Positions 46,615 to 54,336 of a DNA stretch of 64,000 nucleotides are shown one piece after another. Each line of letters begins with the position of its first letter. Positions within the stretch are counted from its first letter, which is position 1. Source of the DNA: Bacteroidota bacterium (lineage in GTDB: Bacteria > Bacteroidota > Bacteroidia > Sphingobacteriales > Sphingobacteriaceae). The notes below the pieces were generated by a model. The model worked only from the letters and a program-made list of their open reading frames with translations. It was not told the DNA's origin and ran no database searches. The stretch spans positions 1 through 64,000 of the forward strand of contig JABDCF010000006.1 in the NCBI GenBank assembly GCA_013288235.1. The letters are read 5' to 3'. Position numbers and translations under genes: made by a program.

Positions 46615-47177
46615 TATAGTTGTGATAGTTTATCAATAAGTTCTTTTTTAATGGCCCTGCCGGTTATATCGCTTAAGTCGGCAATCAGCGTAAAATCGGG
46701 GCTAATATCATATGCCAATAGCCGCTCTTCATTAAAGTCGCTAAAGTAATCATCTAAATCCAATCCGGCAGGCACTTTGTAAATTCTTCCATCGCACACC
46801 ATTTGCCTGAATTTATAAAACTTGATATTGCCTATGCTGATAAATGTATCATCCACCTCTAAATAGTTATGAAAAATCACCTGCCCAACGCTTATGAATC
46901 GCGGCAGAAACACTTCCATCAGTTCAACCGGCGTAAGTCCTTGTTTTTCGCATTCTAAAAAAACGTTGCAGGTGCCCGTAGTCGCCTGGGCAAATGCCTC
47001 AATTTGGTCGACCCCCCTGAAAACCCCGAAATGATCTTCCACGTCTCTCGCTGTGGGGGTATAGCTTGCGACTATGCCTACCCTGGGCGAGTGCCAATGG
47101 TATTTATTTACAAGCAATTTTGTAGGCCCATGTTTTACCAGTACGTCTTTTGGCTCCCAGCCTAAAAAATTATCCAT
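46614..47177 (-). CDS. Hot-dog fold dehydratase-like protein (FabZ-related)
   Basis: 187 residues. The central hot-dog helix motif VEDHFGVFRGVDQIEAFAQATTG parallels the FabZ active site GHFPG...PGVLxxEAMAQ: H49 and E60 take the positions of the catalytic His and Glu, but the loop between them is three residues shorter and the Pro residues are missing. After it come SIGNIKFYKFRQMV and DISPDFTLIADLS. Either a dehydratase of 3-hydroxyacyl-ACP or a non-catalytic partner. Position beside ACP and ketosynthase supports the FAS-like role. Confidence 0.75.
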   Translation of the reverse strand: MDNFLGWEPKDVLVKHGPTKLLVNKYHWHSPRVGIVASYTPTARDVEDHFGVFRGVDQIEAFAQATTGTCNVFLECEKQGLTPVELMEVFLPRFISVGQVIFHNYLEVDDTFISIGNIKFYKFRQMVCDGRIYKVPAGLDLDDYFSDFNEERLLAYDISPDFTLIADLSDITGRAIKKELIDKLSQL

Positions 47178-47212
47178 TCAATTATTATTGCTTTTAAATA
47201 AATATGCTGATT

Positions 47213-47335
47213 AAGAACCAAGAATCAGGAAAAGATAAAAAGTTTTTCATTTATGATAATTATTCAAATTTCTTGTTGGTATCCAAATTTCGATTTTTTA
47301 CTTGATTCTTGACTCTTGGTTCTTGATTCTCGACC
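47213..47335. repeat. Inverted repeat 'AAGAACCAAGAATCA'
   Basis: AAGAACCAAGAATCA at 47213-47227 and TGATTCTTGACTCTTGGTTC at 47303-47322 are inverted copies (with an internal duplication). It lies in the 164-bp gap between the FabG-like and hot-dog genes. Confidence 0.65.
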
Positions 47336-47341
47336 CTTACT

Positions 47342-48064
47342 TCATGTTAACCCGCCATCGATATGAATGTTTGTTCCATTTATATAGGATGCTTTGTCAG
47401 ATAGCAGGAATGCAATAGTATCGGCGATATCCTCAACATTCCCAAACCGTTTTGCGGGGATCAAATTAAGGTATTTTTCCTTGACAGCGTCGGGTAAACC
47501 GGCGGTCATATCGGTCTCAATATAACCTGGCGCTACGCTGAGTACCCTGATATTATGGGTATCGTTAAGTGCTGCCGCCTCCTGTGCCAGTGATTTTGAA
47601 AGTGCGATCAATCCCGCTTTAGCAGCCGCATAAACCGATTGAAATGCGTTGCCCCGTTCGGCCACTACCGAACTTATGTTAATGATCACCCCGCTTTTGC
47701 TCAGCCCGAAAATTTTCATCGCCGTTTTGCATATCATTATCGGCGCCCTTAAATTTACATTTAACATGGCGTCGATCTCGCGCTCAGGTTGAAAATTTAG
47801 TGGTTTATCATAAGTAAGTCCGGCGTTGTTGATCACTGCATAAAGGGTATCGCCGTGTTCCTTTTTTAATTGTTTGCAAAAATCGGACAGTTGTTCATTG
47901 TCCGAGAAATCAGCGCATAAAATGTGGCTTCCGGGCTCAATATGTGTGAAACTTTCTTTTTTTGAGGCATGTAAAATCAAGGTGTACTCGCCTGAAAGTT
48001 TCTTTGAAATAGCTAAGCCTAAGCCTTTACTGGCGCCTGTAATCAATACCTTTTTTTTCTCCAT
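47342..48064 (-). CDS. FabG-like 3-oxoacyl-ACP reductase (SDR)
   Basis: 240 residues, complete SDR: VLITGASKGLGLAISK (Gly motif), VINNAG, NISSVVAERGNAFQSVYAAAKAGLIAL (Ser, Tyr-x3-Lys), VAPGYIETDM and NGTNIHIDGG. Reduces 3-oxoacyl-ACP with NADPH. First gene of the leftward FAS-like cassette; 242 bp separate it from the divergent YCII gene, so the cassette's promoter should be within 48065-48306. Confidence 0.92.
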   Translation of the reverse strand: MEKKKVLITGASKGLGLAISKKLSGEYTLILHASKKESFTHIEPGSHILCADFSDNEQLSDFCKQLKKEHGDTLYAVINNAGLTYDKPLNFQPEREIDAMLNVNLRAPIMICKTAMKIFGLSKSGVIINISSVVAERGNAFQSVYAAAKAGLIALSKSLAQEAAALNDTHNIRVLSVAPGYIETDMTAGLPDAVKEKYLNLIPAKRFGNVEDIADTIAFLLSDKASYINGTNIHIDGGLT

Positions 48065-48306
48065 CAGGAACGAAACTTTAATATAATAAAGCGGCCTGCA
48101 ATATAATAATATTAAAATAAATGGATGATGGGTGTTTGAAATTACGGGACTGGCTGCTTTTGGTAGTAAATTTGTTTACGGGAAATATGAATTTAAAAAA
48201 ATATCTTTAACAATGTCCAATCCCAAAAGCCTCGCTTGTTATTGGGGTATAAAACAAATATTTATTAACGTGTCTGCCGAAAGGCGGACAATTAAAATCA
48301 AAAAAC

Positions 48307-48660
48307 ATGGACGAGTACATTTTAATTTTCAGACACGAGGATGGTACAAAAGTAGCATCACCGGAACAACTGCAAATCTGGATGAAACAGACAATGGATT
48401 GGATTGGCGGCATTGCTGCGCAAAACAAATTTGTTAGCGGCACAGGTTTGCCTTTTGCAGATTCCAGGGTGGTAGGGCACAATAATGTGGTTACTAACGG
48501 CCCTTTTGGCGACATTAAAGAAACCATTGGCGGCTTTATAATTGTAAAAGCCGGTTCGGTTGACGAAGCTGTGGAATTTGCAAAAGGCAGCCCCGTTTTA
48601 GTTGGCGAAGGCAACACTGTTGAAGTGAGAAGGATTGCTAAAAACGACGGGTCGCATTGA
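48307..48660 (+). CDS. YCII/DGPF-domain protein
   Basis: 117 residues. Contains the pattern NGPFGDIKETIGGFIIVKAGSVDEAVEFAKGSP, the DGPF-type signature, with N-terminal YILIFRHEDG. These small ferredoxin-like proteins often sit beside ECF sigma genes; no enzyme activity is proven. The sigma factor gene starts 131 bp downstream on the same strand. Confidence 0.88.
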   Translation: MDEYILIFRHEDGTKVASPEQLQIWMKQTMDWIGGIAAQNKFVSGTGLPFADSRVVGHNNVVTNGPFGDIKETIGGFIIVKAGSVDEAVEFAKGSPVLVGEGNTVEVRRIAKNDGSH

Positions 48661-48668
48661 ACTCACCT

Positions 48669-48776
48669 GTATTTAAGACTAACCACAAAGGTCACCAGGG
48701 TTTCACAAAGGTCACCAGGAAAAAAACATAAAACTTAGTGTACTTAGTGAAATCTTAGTGCCCTTAGTGGTAACTT
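48669..48776. repeat. Dispersed 'CAAAGGTCACCAGG / CTTAGTGG' repeat
   Basis: Two direct copies of CAAAGGTCACCAGG (48687 and 48706 areas), then four CTTAGTG words and TAGTGGTAAC closing an inverted match with AACCAC at the left. Same family as 36109-36195. Lies between the YCII and sigma genes. Confidence 0.65.
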
Positions 48777-48791
48777 TTTTATGAGTAACCC

Positions 48792-50024
48792 ATGAACGAG
48801 CAAGAATTAATACCGCATTTATTCCGTACAGAGTTTCGTAAGATAACAGCTGTATTGTGTAAGCTGTTTGGTATTGAAAATGTGAACGTTGCAGAAGATA
48901 TTGCGGGGGAAACGTTTTTATCGGCGCTGGAGACATGGCCTTACAAGGGAGTACCCGAAAACCCGGTAGCATGGCTTTATGCCGTCGCGAAGAACAAGGC
49001 GAAAAACCTGATCATCCGCAACCAGGTTTTTCACGGTAAAATTACGCCGCTTATCCAACAATGTGATGATGGCTATGAAATAGAGATCGACCTGTCTGCA
49101 AAAAATATAGCCGACAGCCAGTTACAGATGTTGTTTGCTATTTGCCATCCCTGCATCCCGGTCGAGGCGCAGATCGGCCTGGCGCTGCGTATCCTTTGCG
49201 GTTTTGGTATTGATGAGATAGCAAATGCTTTTTTAACGAACAAAGAAACCATTAATAAGCGTCTTTTCAGGGCTAAGGAAAAATTGCGAAGCGAAAAGGT
49301 TGCTATCGAATTTCCCCCTGAAAATGAGATCAATAACCGCTTGCAGCCTGTTTTAACCATCTTATATCTATTATTCAATGAAGGTTATTATTCGGAAAGC
49401 CAGGACACGGTTTTACGTAACGACCTTTGCCTGGAGGCCATGCGGTTAACCTATATGCTTATCGATAATAAACAAACCGATCAGTCCGATGTTAACGCGC
49501 TGCTTGCCCTAATGTGTTTTCAGGCATCGAGGTTTGAGGCCCGGAAAAATGAGAATGGCGAAATGGTTTTATATGATGACCAGGATGAATCACTTTGGAA
49601 CCGTGAATTGATTACGAAAGGGGCTTACTACTCAAACCGCGCAGCCAAAGGCGATAGCCTGTCAAAATACCACCTGGAAGCAAATATAGCCTATTGGTAC
49701 ACCATCAAAGAGGATACAGCCGAAAAATGGGAGAATATTTTGCATTTGTTCAACCAGTTATTAATGAGCGCTTATTCGCCAATCGCGGCCCTTAACCGCA
49801 CCTATGCACTTTCGAAAGTTAGGGGGAATGAAGCAGCTATTTTAGAAGCCGAGAAGCTGAACCTCAGCAGCAATCATTTTTATTTTACACTCCTGGGCGA
49901 ATTGTATAAAGACATTGATGGAGAAAAAGCGAAAAAAAATTTATTAAAAGCGCTGCAACTGGCGAAAAGCCAGGCCGATAAACAAACAATACAGGTTAAA
50001 ATAGACAGGCTTTTAAAATCTTAA
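48792..50024 (+). CDS. ECF sigma factor with TPR-like C-terminal extension (ECF42-like)
   Basis: 410 residues. Residues about 1-75 sigma region 2 (DIAGETFLSALETWPYKGVPENPVAWLYAVAKNKA), about 110-165 region 4 (FAICHPCIPVEAQIGLALRILCGFGIDEIANAFLTNKETINKRLFRAKEKL), then about 230 residues of helical extension (LYLLFNEGYY, NRTYALSKVRG, HFYFTLLGELYKDI). The large extension and the neighbouring DGPF-type protein fit the ECF42 group, which lacks an anti-sigma factor and is thought to be controlled through its C-terminus. Targets could include the YCII gene. Confidence 0.9.
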   Translation: MNEQELIPHLFRTEFRKITAVLCKLFGIENVNVAEDIAGETFLSALETWPYKGVPENPVAWLYAVAKNKAKNLIIRNQVFHGKITPLIQQCDDGYEIEIDLSAKNIADSQLQMLFAICHPCIPVEAQIGLALRILCGFGIDEIANAFLTNKETINKRLFRAKEKLRSEKVAIEFPPENEINNRLQPVLTILYLLFNEGYYSESQDTVLRNDLCLEAMRLTYMLIDNKQTDQSDVNALLALMCFQASRFEARKNENGEMVLYDDQDESLWNRELITKGAYYSNRAAKGDSLSKYHLEANIAYWYTIKEDTAEKWENILHLFNQLLMSAYSPIAALNRTYALSKVRGNEAAILEAEKLNLSSNHFYFTLLGELYKDIDGEKAKKNLLKALQLAKSQADKQTIQVKIDRLLKS

Positions 50025-50079
50025 GTCTGTAATCGAAAGTGTTAGTCCGATTGTTTTTGGCCTGAAACTATAAGGATAT

Positions 50080-51219
50080 TTAACCGATTACGTTAGTAAT
50101 AAAAGGAATAGCATCAACGGAATGCAATGCATCTGATGATGCTAATGAATCTTTTGCAGCTTCGGAAGCCCTTTTGCGCATTTTTTTCTCATAAGCTGCG
50201 ATAGCTGTTTGTATATCATTAAAACCTTCGCCGGTAAGGTATTCACTTAATTCTAATGCATCCAGCATGGCCATATTTACGCCTTCACCGGCAAATGGCG
50301 ACATCAGGTGCGCCGCATCACCCAGTATGGTGAGGTTTGGCAGGGCTTCCCAGGTTTGGTCGAAAGGCATACTATATATCGGGCGGGGAACAAAAGGTAC
50401 AATGGCATTTTCAAATAATTCCAGCCACACGCTGTCCCAGTTGGCATATTCCTTTTTGAACCAGGCAAGCACCTGCGCTTTATCGGAGAAATCTATGCCG
50501 CTTTCACGACTCCAATACTCATCCGTTTTAAAACTGGTGTAAAATACCAGGCTGCCATCGCCTTTGGAGCTTACGATCAATGTTTTTTCATCGCCCAGGG
50601 CAAATATCTTTCCGCCGTTTAATAGCTTATGCATTTTGTGGCTTGCTGTTTCTGAATTATATACAGCCCCTTCAACTGCTGTAACTCCTGAATAGAATGG
50701 TTTAATAGCAGTAATGTAAGGGCGGATCTTAGAGTTTCCCCCATCAGCTGCAATCACTATATCTGCCGTAGCAAAAGAGCCATTTTTAAATGCTAATTTC
50801 CACGATTCCCCTTGCGGCGAAAGTGTATCAAAATGGCTATCCCACACAACTGTACCAGGTTCTAATGAATCCAGTAAAATTTGCTGCAAAGGCCCACGGT
50901 CAATTTCGGGCCGGGAGATTTCATCCTCTGTTTTAGGCTGATCTTCAAATACTATATTTGCGTTCTTATCTGCAATACGCAACAATTCGGCGCCTGGCCG
51001 GTAGTTAGCTTTAAAAGCCTCCATCAACCCGGCTTGTTGCAGCGCCCTTAACCCCGATTCCTCATGCAAATCAAGGGTTGCGCCTTGCATCCGGGCATCT
51101 TTATTTATATCCCTTTCATATACCTTTACATCTGCGCCGCTTATTTGTAAAAGCCTTGCAAGCGTTAGCCCTCCGGGGCCTCCGCCTACAATAGCTATTT
51201 TTTTGTTTTTAATTACCAT
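50080..51219 (-). CDS. FAD-dependent monooxygenase, TetX-like
   Basis: 379 residues. FAD motif IAIVGGGPGGLTLARLLQ, then VYERDINKDARMQGATLDLH, a DG/GD motif at GDAAHLMSPFAGEGVNMAMLDALELSE, and NRPEIDRGPL-like region. The N-terminal arrangement (VYERD..DAR..G.TLDLH..SG) and the end of the FAD domain closely follow the tetracycline-inactivating TetX group, though the substrate-binding half differs. So a flavin hydroxylase of that branch; drug substrate unproven. Single gene, flanked by opposing genes. Confidence 0.88.
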   Translation of the reverse strand: MVIKNKKIAIVGGGPGGLTLARLLQISGADVKVYERDINKDARMQGATLDLHEESGLRALQQAGLMEAFKANYRPGAELLRIADKNANIVFEDQPKTEDEISRPEIDRGPLQQILLDSLEPGTVVWDSHFDTLSPQGESWKLAFKNGSFATADIVIAADGGNSKIRPYITAIKPFYSGVTAVEGAVYNSETASHKMHKLLNGGKIFALGDEKTLIVSSKGDGSLVFYTSFKTDEYWSRESGIDFSDKAQVLAWFKKEYANWDSVWLELFENAIVPFVPRPIYSMPFDQTWEALPNLTILGDAAHLMSPFAGEGVNMAMLDALELSEYLTGEGFNDIQTAIAAYEKKMRKRASEAAKDSLASSDALHSVDAIPFITNVIG

Positions 51220-51304
51220 CGTGTTTTTTCTACCAAAGTATTTAATAGCTGAGACGATTGAAGTTTAAAAACATTTTAAGGGTGCATCAATAATTGAAAT
51301 AGAA

Positions 51305-51330
51305 AGCAGGCGGCCCGGTAGCCGCCTGCT
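51305..51330 (-). terminator. Hairpin after the isochorismatase-like gene
   Basis: Perfect 10-bp stem AGCAGGCGGC (51305-51314) / GCCGCCTGCT (51321-51330) with a 6-nt loop, 22 bp beyond the stop of the leftward gene. On that strand it is followed by TTCTATTTC, a weak T tract, so termination is likely but not certain. Confidence 0.65.
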
Positions 51331-51352
51331 AACTTCATTCTTTCCAATTATT

Positions 51353-51913
51353 TTATATTTTACTCCATTCTTCAAGGGTAAGCACATCTGCCTGGCGCGG
51401 GAAAACCTTGGTGGTTAGTATACGGTGTACTTCTTCGTCTCCATCGGCACAACAATCTGACAAAACGGTTAAGCGGTAATCTTTATCAGCAGCTTCCCGC
51501 AAGGTCGACAATACAACTCCGCTGGTAGCAATGCCCGTAAGTATCAAATGTTTTGTGCCAAAAGCCCTTAGTACTACCTCAAGGTCGCTGCCTGTAAAAG
51601 CACTTACGCGGCGTTTTATAACAGTAACTTCGCCTGGCAGTGGGGCTATATCAGGGTGTACCTGCATAAACTCATCCATATTCATTTGTGCAAACCGTTC
51701 TTTGCCGCCACCGAAGCTTTTGTTACTCATACTCACTTCGGGCGCCCCTGGCCTGAAACCTACAGTTACATAAATAACCGGTATTTTGTTGGCACGTGCG
51801 TTTGCGATGGCTTTTGTAAGATTGCCTAAAAGCGCAGCGCCATCAGGGAACATGCCGAGTATCCCTGTTTGCATATCCATTACCAATAATGCAGTTTCTG
51901 TGTTTTGTTCCAT
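51353..51913 (-). CDS. Isochorismatase-like hydrolase lacking the catalytic Cys
   Basis: 186 residues, isochorismatase fold: LLVMDMQTGIL (catalytic Asp), VIKRRVSAFTGSDLEVVLRAFG (Lys region) and LILTGIATSGVVLSTLREAADKDY. In cysteine hydrolases this last motif is GxxTxxCV; here the Cys position is Val. True isochorismatases also lack the Cys, so it could hydrolyse an ether such as a vinyl ether, or act otherwise; substrate unknown. Second gene of an operon after the MFS exporter gene (35 bp gap). Confidence 0.82.
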   Translation of the reverse strand: MEQNTETALLVMDMQTGILGMFPDGAALLGNLTKAIANARANKIPVIYVTVGFRPGAPEVSMSNKSFGGGKERFAQMNMDEFMQVHPDIAPLPGEVTVIKRRVSAFTGSDLEVVLRAFGTKHLILTGIATSGVVLSTLREAADKDYRLTVLSDCCADGDEEVHRILTTKVFPRQADVLTLEEWSKI

Positions 51914-51948
51914 TTTATTTATTTTTTATTATAAATGTTCAATTAAAT

Positions 51949-53217
51949 TTATTCGGTCACTAACTCCTCCACTTCTTCCAGCTGTCCGGTAGTTGTTTTG
52001 TTAGGTTTATCTTTACTTAAAAACTTAAAAAATATGGCGGCAATAATCACGGCCAATATGCCCTGCCAAAGTATGGTAGCAGGTGCGCCAACATGCTTTG
52101 ATATAACACCAATAAGCAAGCTACCCACAGGCAACATCCCGAAGTAAGCCATGGCAACGTAACTGATCATCCTGCCCCTCATATGCGGTCCGGATTCCAC
52201 CTGTATCGTAGTAATGCAAATGGTTGTTAAACAAACGGTTGCGAAGCCGGTCACAGTGGCAAACACCATAGCCAATGGAAAACTGACTATGTAAGAGAAA
52301 AATACCAGACAAATACCCAAAATAATGGTATTGATCAACATTATAACTTTAAGATCAGTCCCTGGTTTTAATGATGCCAGATAAAAAGTGCCGGCCAACG
52401 CGCCTAAACCTACAAAGCTGCTGATGTAGCCGAAGGTGGCGGCATCGCCTTTGAAAACCACTTTTGCAAATACAGGGAAAAGCGTGTTGTATGGCAACAC
52501 CAGGAAGCTTACCAGGATAAGCACAAGTATCATCATGCGTATTGGGGGCGTACTTTTGAGATAGGTAAAACCTTCAACAAGCTCTGCCTTCACCTTCGTT
52601 TTCAACGGCGAAGGTTTATATGGCGGCACTTTCATTAATGCGAGGGCAATGATCATGGTTACAAAGCTGGCGGCGTTTAAAAGAAAGCAAATACCAGCGC
52701 CAAATTTTACCAGCACTATACCCGATAAGGCCGGCCCTATGAGCCGGGCCAGGTTGTTCATGGACGAGGTGAGGGCAAGTGCGTTAGGCAGGTCGGCTTT
52801 ATCACCTACCATTTCGTGTACCAGTGGTTGCCTCGCAGGGGTGTCAAAAGCGTTGATGATACCAAGTATTACGCTAAGGGCCAGGATTTCCCAAACGGCG
52901 TAATGGTTTGTAAATATTAATATGGCAAGCAAAACGGCCTGCACCATGGCAGCACTTTGCGTGATGAACAATATTTTATAACGGTTATACCTGTCGGATG
53001 CGATGCCGCCCAACAAAGAAAACAGGAACGATGGAAACTGGGACGCGAATACGGTAAGCCCCAACATAAGCGTTGAATGCGTAATAGTATAAACGACCCA
53101 GCTTACACTGGTACGCTGCATCCAGGTTCCAATTTGCGAAAAGCCCTGCCCGGCAAAATAAAGGGTATAGTTACGGTTACGAAATGCCCGGAAGGTGTTT
53201 GTCTTTTTGATTGCCAT
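51949..53217 (-). CDS. MFS transporter, DHA3/EntS-like
   Basis: 422 residues with about 11-12 transmembrane helices. Features FRNRNYTLYFAGQGFSQIGTWMQRTSVSWVVYTIT, FDTPARQPLVHEMVG, LRFGGIASDRYNRYKIL-type loop (LGGIASDRYNRYKI) and RGRMISYVAMAYFGMLPVGSLL. This is the drug/siderophore-exporter branch (MFS_3). 35 bp upstream of the isochorismatase-like gene; 64 bp downstream of a Crp-type regulator gene transcribed in the same direction, so the three may be co-regulated. Confidence 0.9.
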   Translation of the reverse strand: MAIKKTNTFRAFRNRNYTLYFAGQGFSQIGTWMQRTSVSWVVYTITHSTLMLGLTVFASQFPSFLFSLLGGIASDRYNRYKILFITQSAAMVQAVLLAILIFTNHYAVWEILALSVILGIINAFDTPARQPLVHEMVGDKADLPNALALTSSMNNLARLIGPALSGIVLVKFGAGICFLLNAASFVTMIIALALMKVPPYKPSPLKTKVKAELVEGFTYLKSTPPIRMMILVLILVSFLVLPYNTLFPVFAKVVFKGDAATFGYISSFVGLGALAGTFYLASLKPGTDLKVIMLINTIILGICLVFFSYIVSFPLAMVFATVTGFATVCLTTICITTIQVESGPHMRGRMISYVAMAYFGMLPVGSLLIGVISKHVGAPATILWQGILAVIIAAIFFKFLSKDKPNKTTTGQLEEVEELVTE

Positions 53218-53281
53218 TTACCATTGCAAAGATGGTACAAAGATATGGCAATGGCCTGTGACCAAAATCACAAACGGCAAT

Positions 53282-53809
53282 TCAATGGTTTTTTTTGCGG
53301 ATCCGGCTCAACGTTTCGCGGGCTACGCCAAGGTACGAGGCTAATTGCGAAAGAGGTATGCGTTGTAATAACAGAGGGTGATTTTTTTCGATAAGCCTGT
53401 ACCTTTCGGTTGGGGTGTAAATTTTAAATAAATTACTATGCTCCTCGGCCGCTAAAAGGATGCGGATGGCCAGGCGGCGTATAAATATGTTGATCTCGGG
53501 GGATGGGTTAGGTTGTTTGGTCATGCTATCTAAATCAAATACCCATACAGAAGTATCCTCGCCCGCTTCAATAATCAGGTTCGACGGCCGCTTACTTTTA
53601 ACGCTTTTTAAATTTGATATAAAATCACCCTCAAATGTAAAACTCAAATTAATCTCTGCCCCGTTCTTATTATACCAGGTACGTAAATAGCCCTTGTCAA
53701 CAAGGTAAAAAGCGCGGCACACTTCACCTTCATTTAATAATACTTCACCCTTTTTTAATTCACGGCCTGTAGCATAACTAACCAGCGAAGAAAGGTCTTC
53801 GTTAGTCAT
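53282..53809 (-). CDS. Crp/Fnr-family transcription regulator
   Basis: 175 residues. Cyclic-nucleotide-binding-like beta-barrel (LKKGEVLLNEGEVCRAFYLVDKGYLRTWYNKNGAEINLSFTFEGDF) at about 15-90 and a short helix-turn-helix at the end (RIPLSQLASYLGVARETLSRIRKK). Of the small Bacteroidota Crp type, whose barrel lacks clear cAMP ligands. First gene of the leftward group with the MFS and isochorismatase-like genes. Confidence 0.88.
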   Translation of the reverse strand: MTNEDLSSLVSYATGRELKKGEVLLNEGEVCRAFYLVDKGYLRTWYNKNGAEINLSFTFEGDFISNLKSVKSKRPSNLIIEAGEDTSVWVFDLDSMTKQPNPSPEINIFIRRLAIRILLAAEEHSNLFKIYTPTERYRLIEKNHPLLLQRIPLSQLASYLGVARETLSRIRKKNH

Positions 53810-54336
53810 TTTTTAGGAAACTTGTTTGATGGAGCCGGCCAGTTTTTTATGTTCCATTAATTAAAGACATAGCTGTGCAAATATCCTTATTTGGGATAGG
53901 ATCGGAGAAAAAATTGTTTGGTAATGACATTTAGCAGGAAATTGCGGCCATACGCTCCCCACGAGTTACGCCCGGCTAAATTCGCGGCAGCGATGCGGGG
54001 GTATTTTATCGATCAGCTTGAAAATGGTTTGCTTGTCGTCGTCTCATATTTTTGGTTTTTTATAAAGCGTTAGTTTTCCTGTTTTTAATCGAACGCCAAA
54101 ATATAATCATTGATTATCAAGCATTTGCATATAAATTGCTTTGTGTGTTGTTGTGAAGTGAACGCTGAACGCTGAACGCTCATTAACCAGGACGCTTTCG
54201 TGTAGTTGAAAGCTGATGCCATGCCGCACCACGAGTTACGCTTTGCTAAACTCGCGGTAGCGTACGGCTGGGTTTAGGATAAACAATTTCGTTATTATCG
54301 AAAAATAAATTGTTGCCGGGCCGACAATTGCACCGG
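53810..54336. other. 527-bp intergenic region with related direct repeats
   Basis: No convincing gene. Two diverged copies of a CACGAGTTACGC..GCTAAA..TCGCGG.AGCG block lie at about 53960-53994 and 54226-54260, and GAACGCT is repeated three times (54161-54180). Short open frames here are repeat-borne and have no recognisable protein features. Confidence 0.6.

Noticed and set aside
48132-48437. Plus-strand ORF of 101 residues overlapping the YCII gene
   Set aside because: It overlaps the well-supported YCII frame out of phase and has no recognisable features.
53924-54073. 49-codon ORF in the gap before the CE15 gene
   Set aside because: It runs through a repeat block that recurs at 54226; no signal, TM or family feature supports coding.
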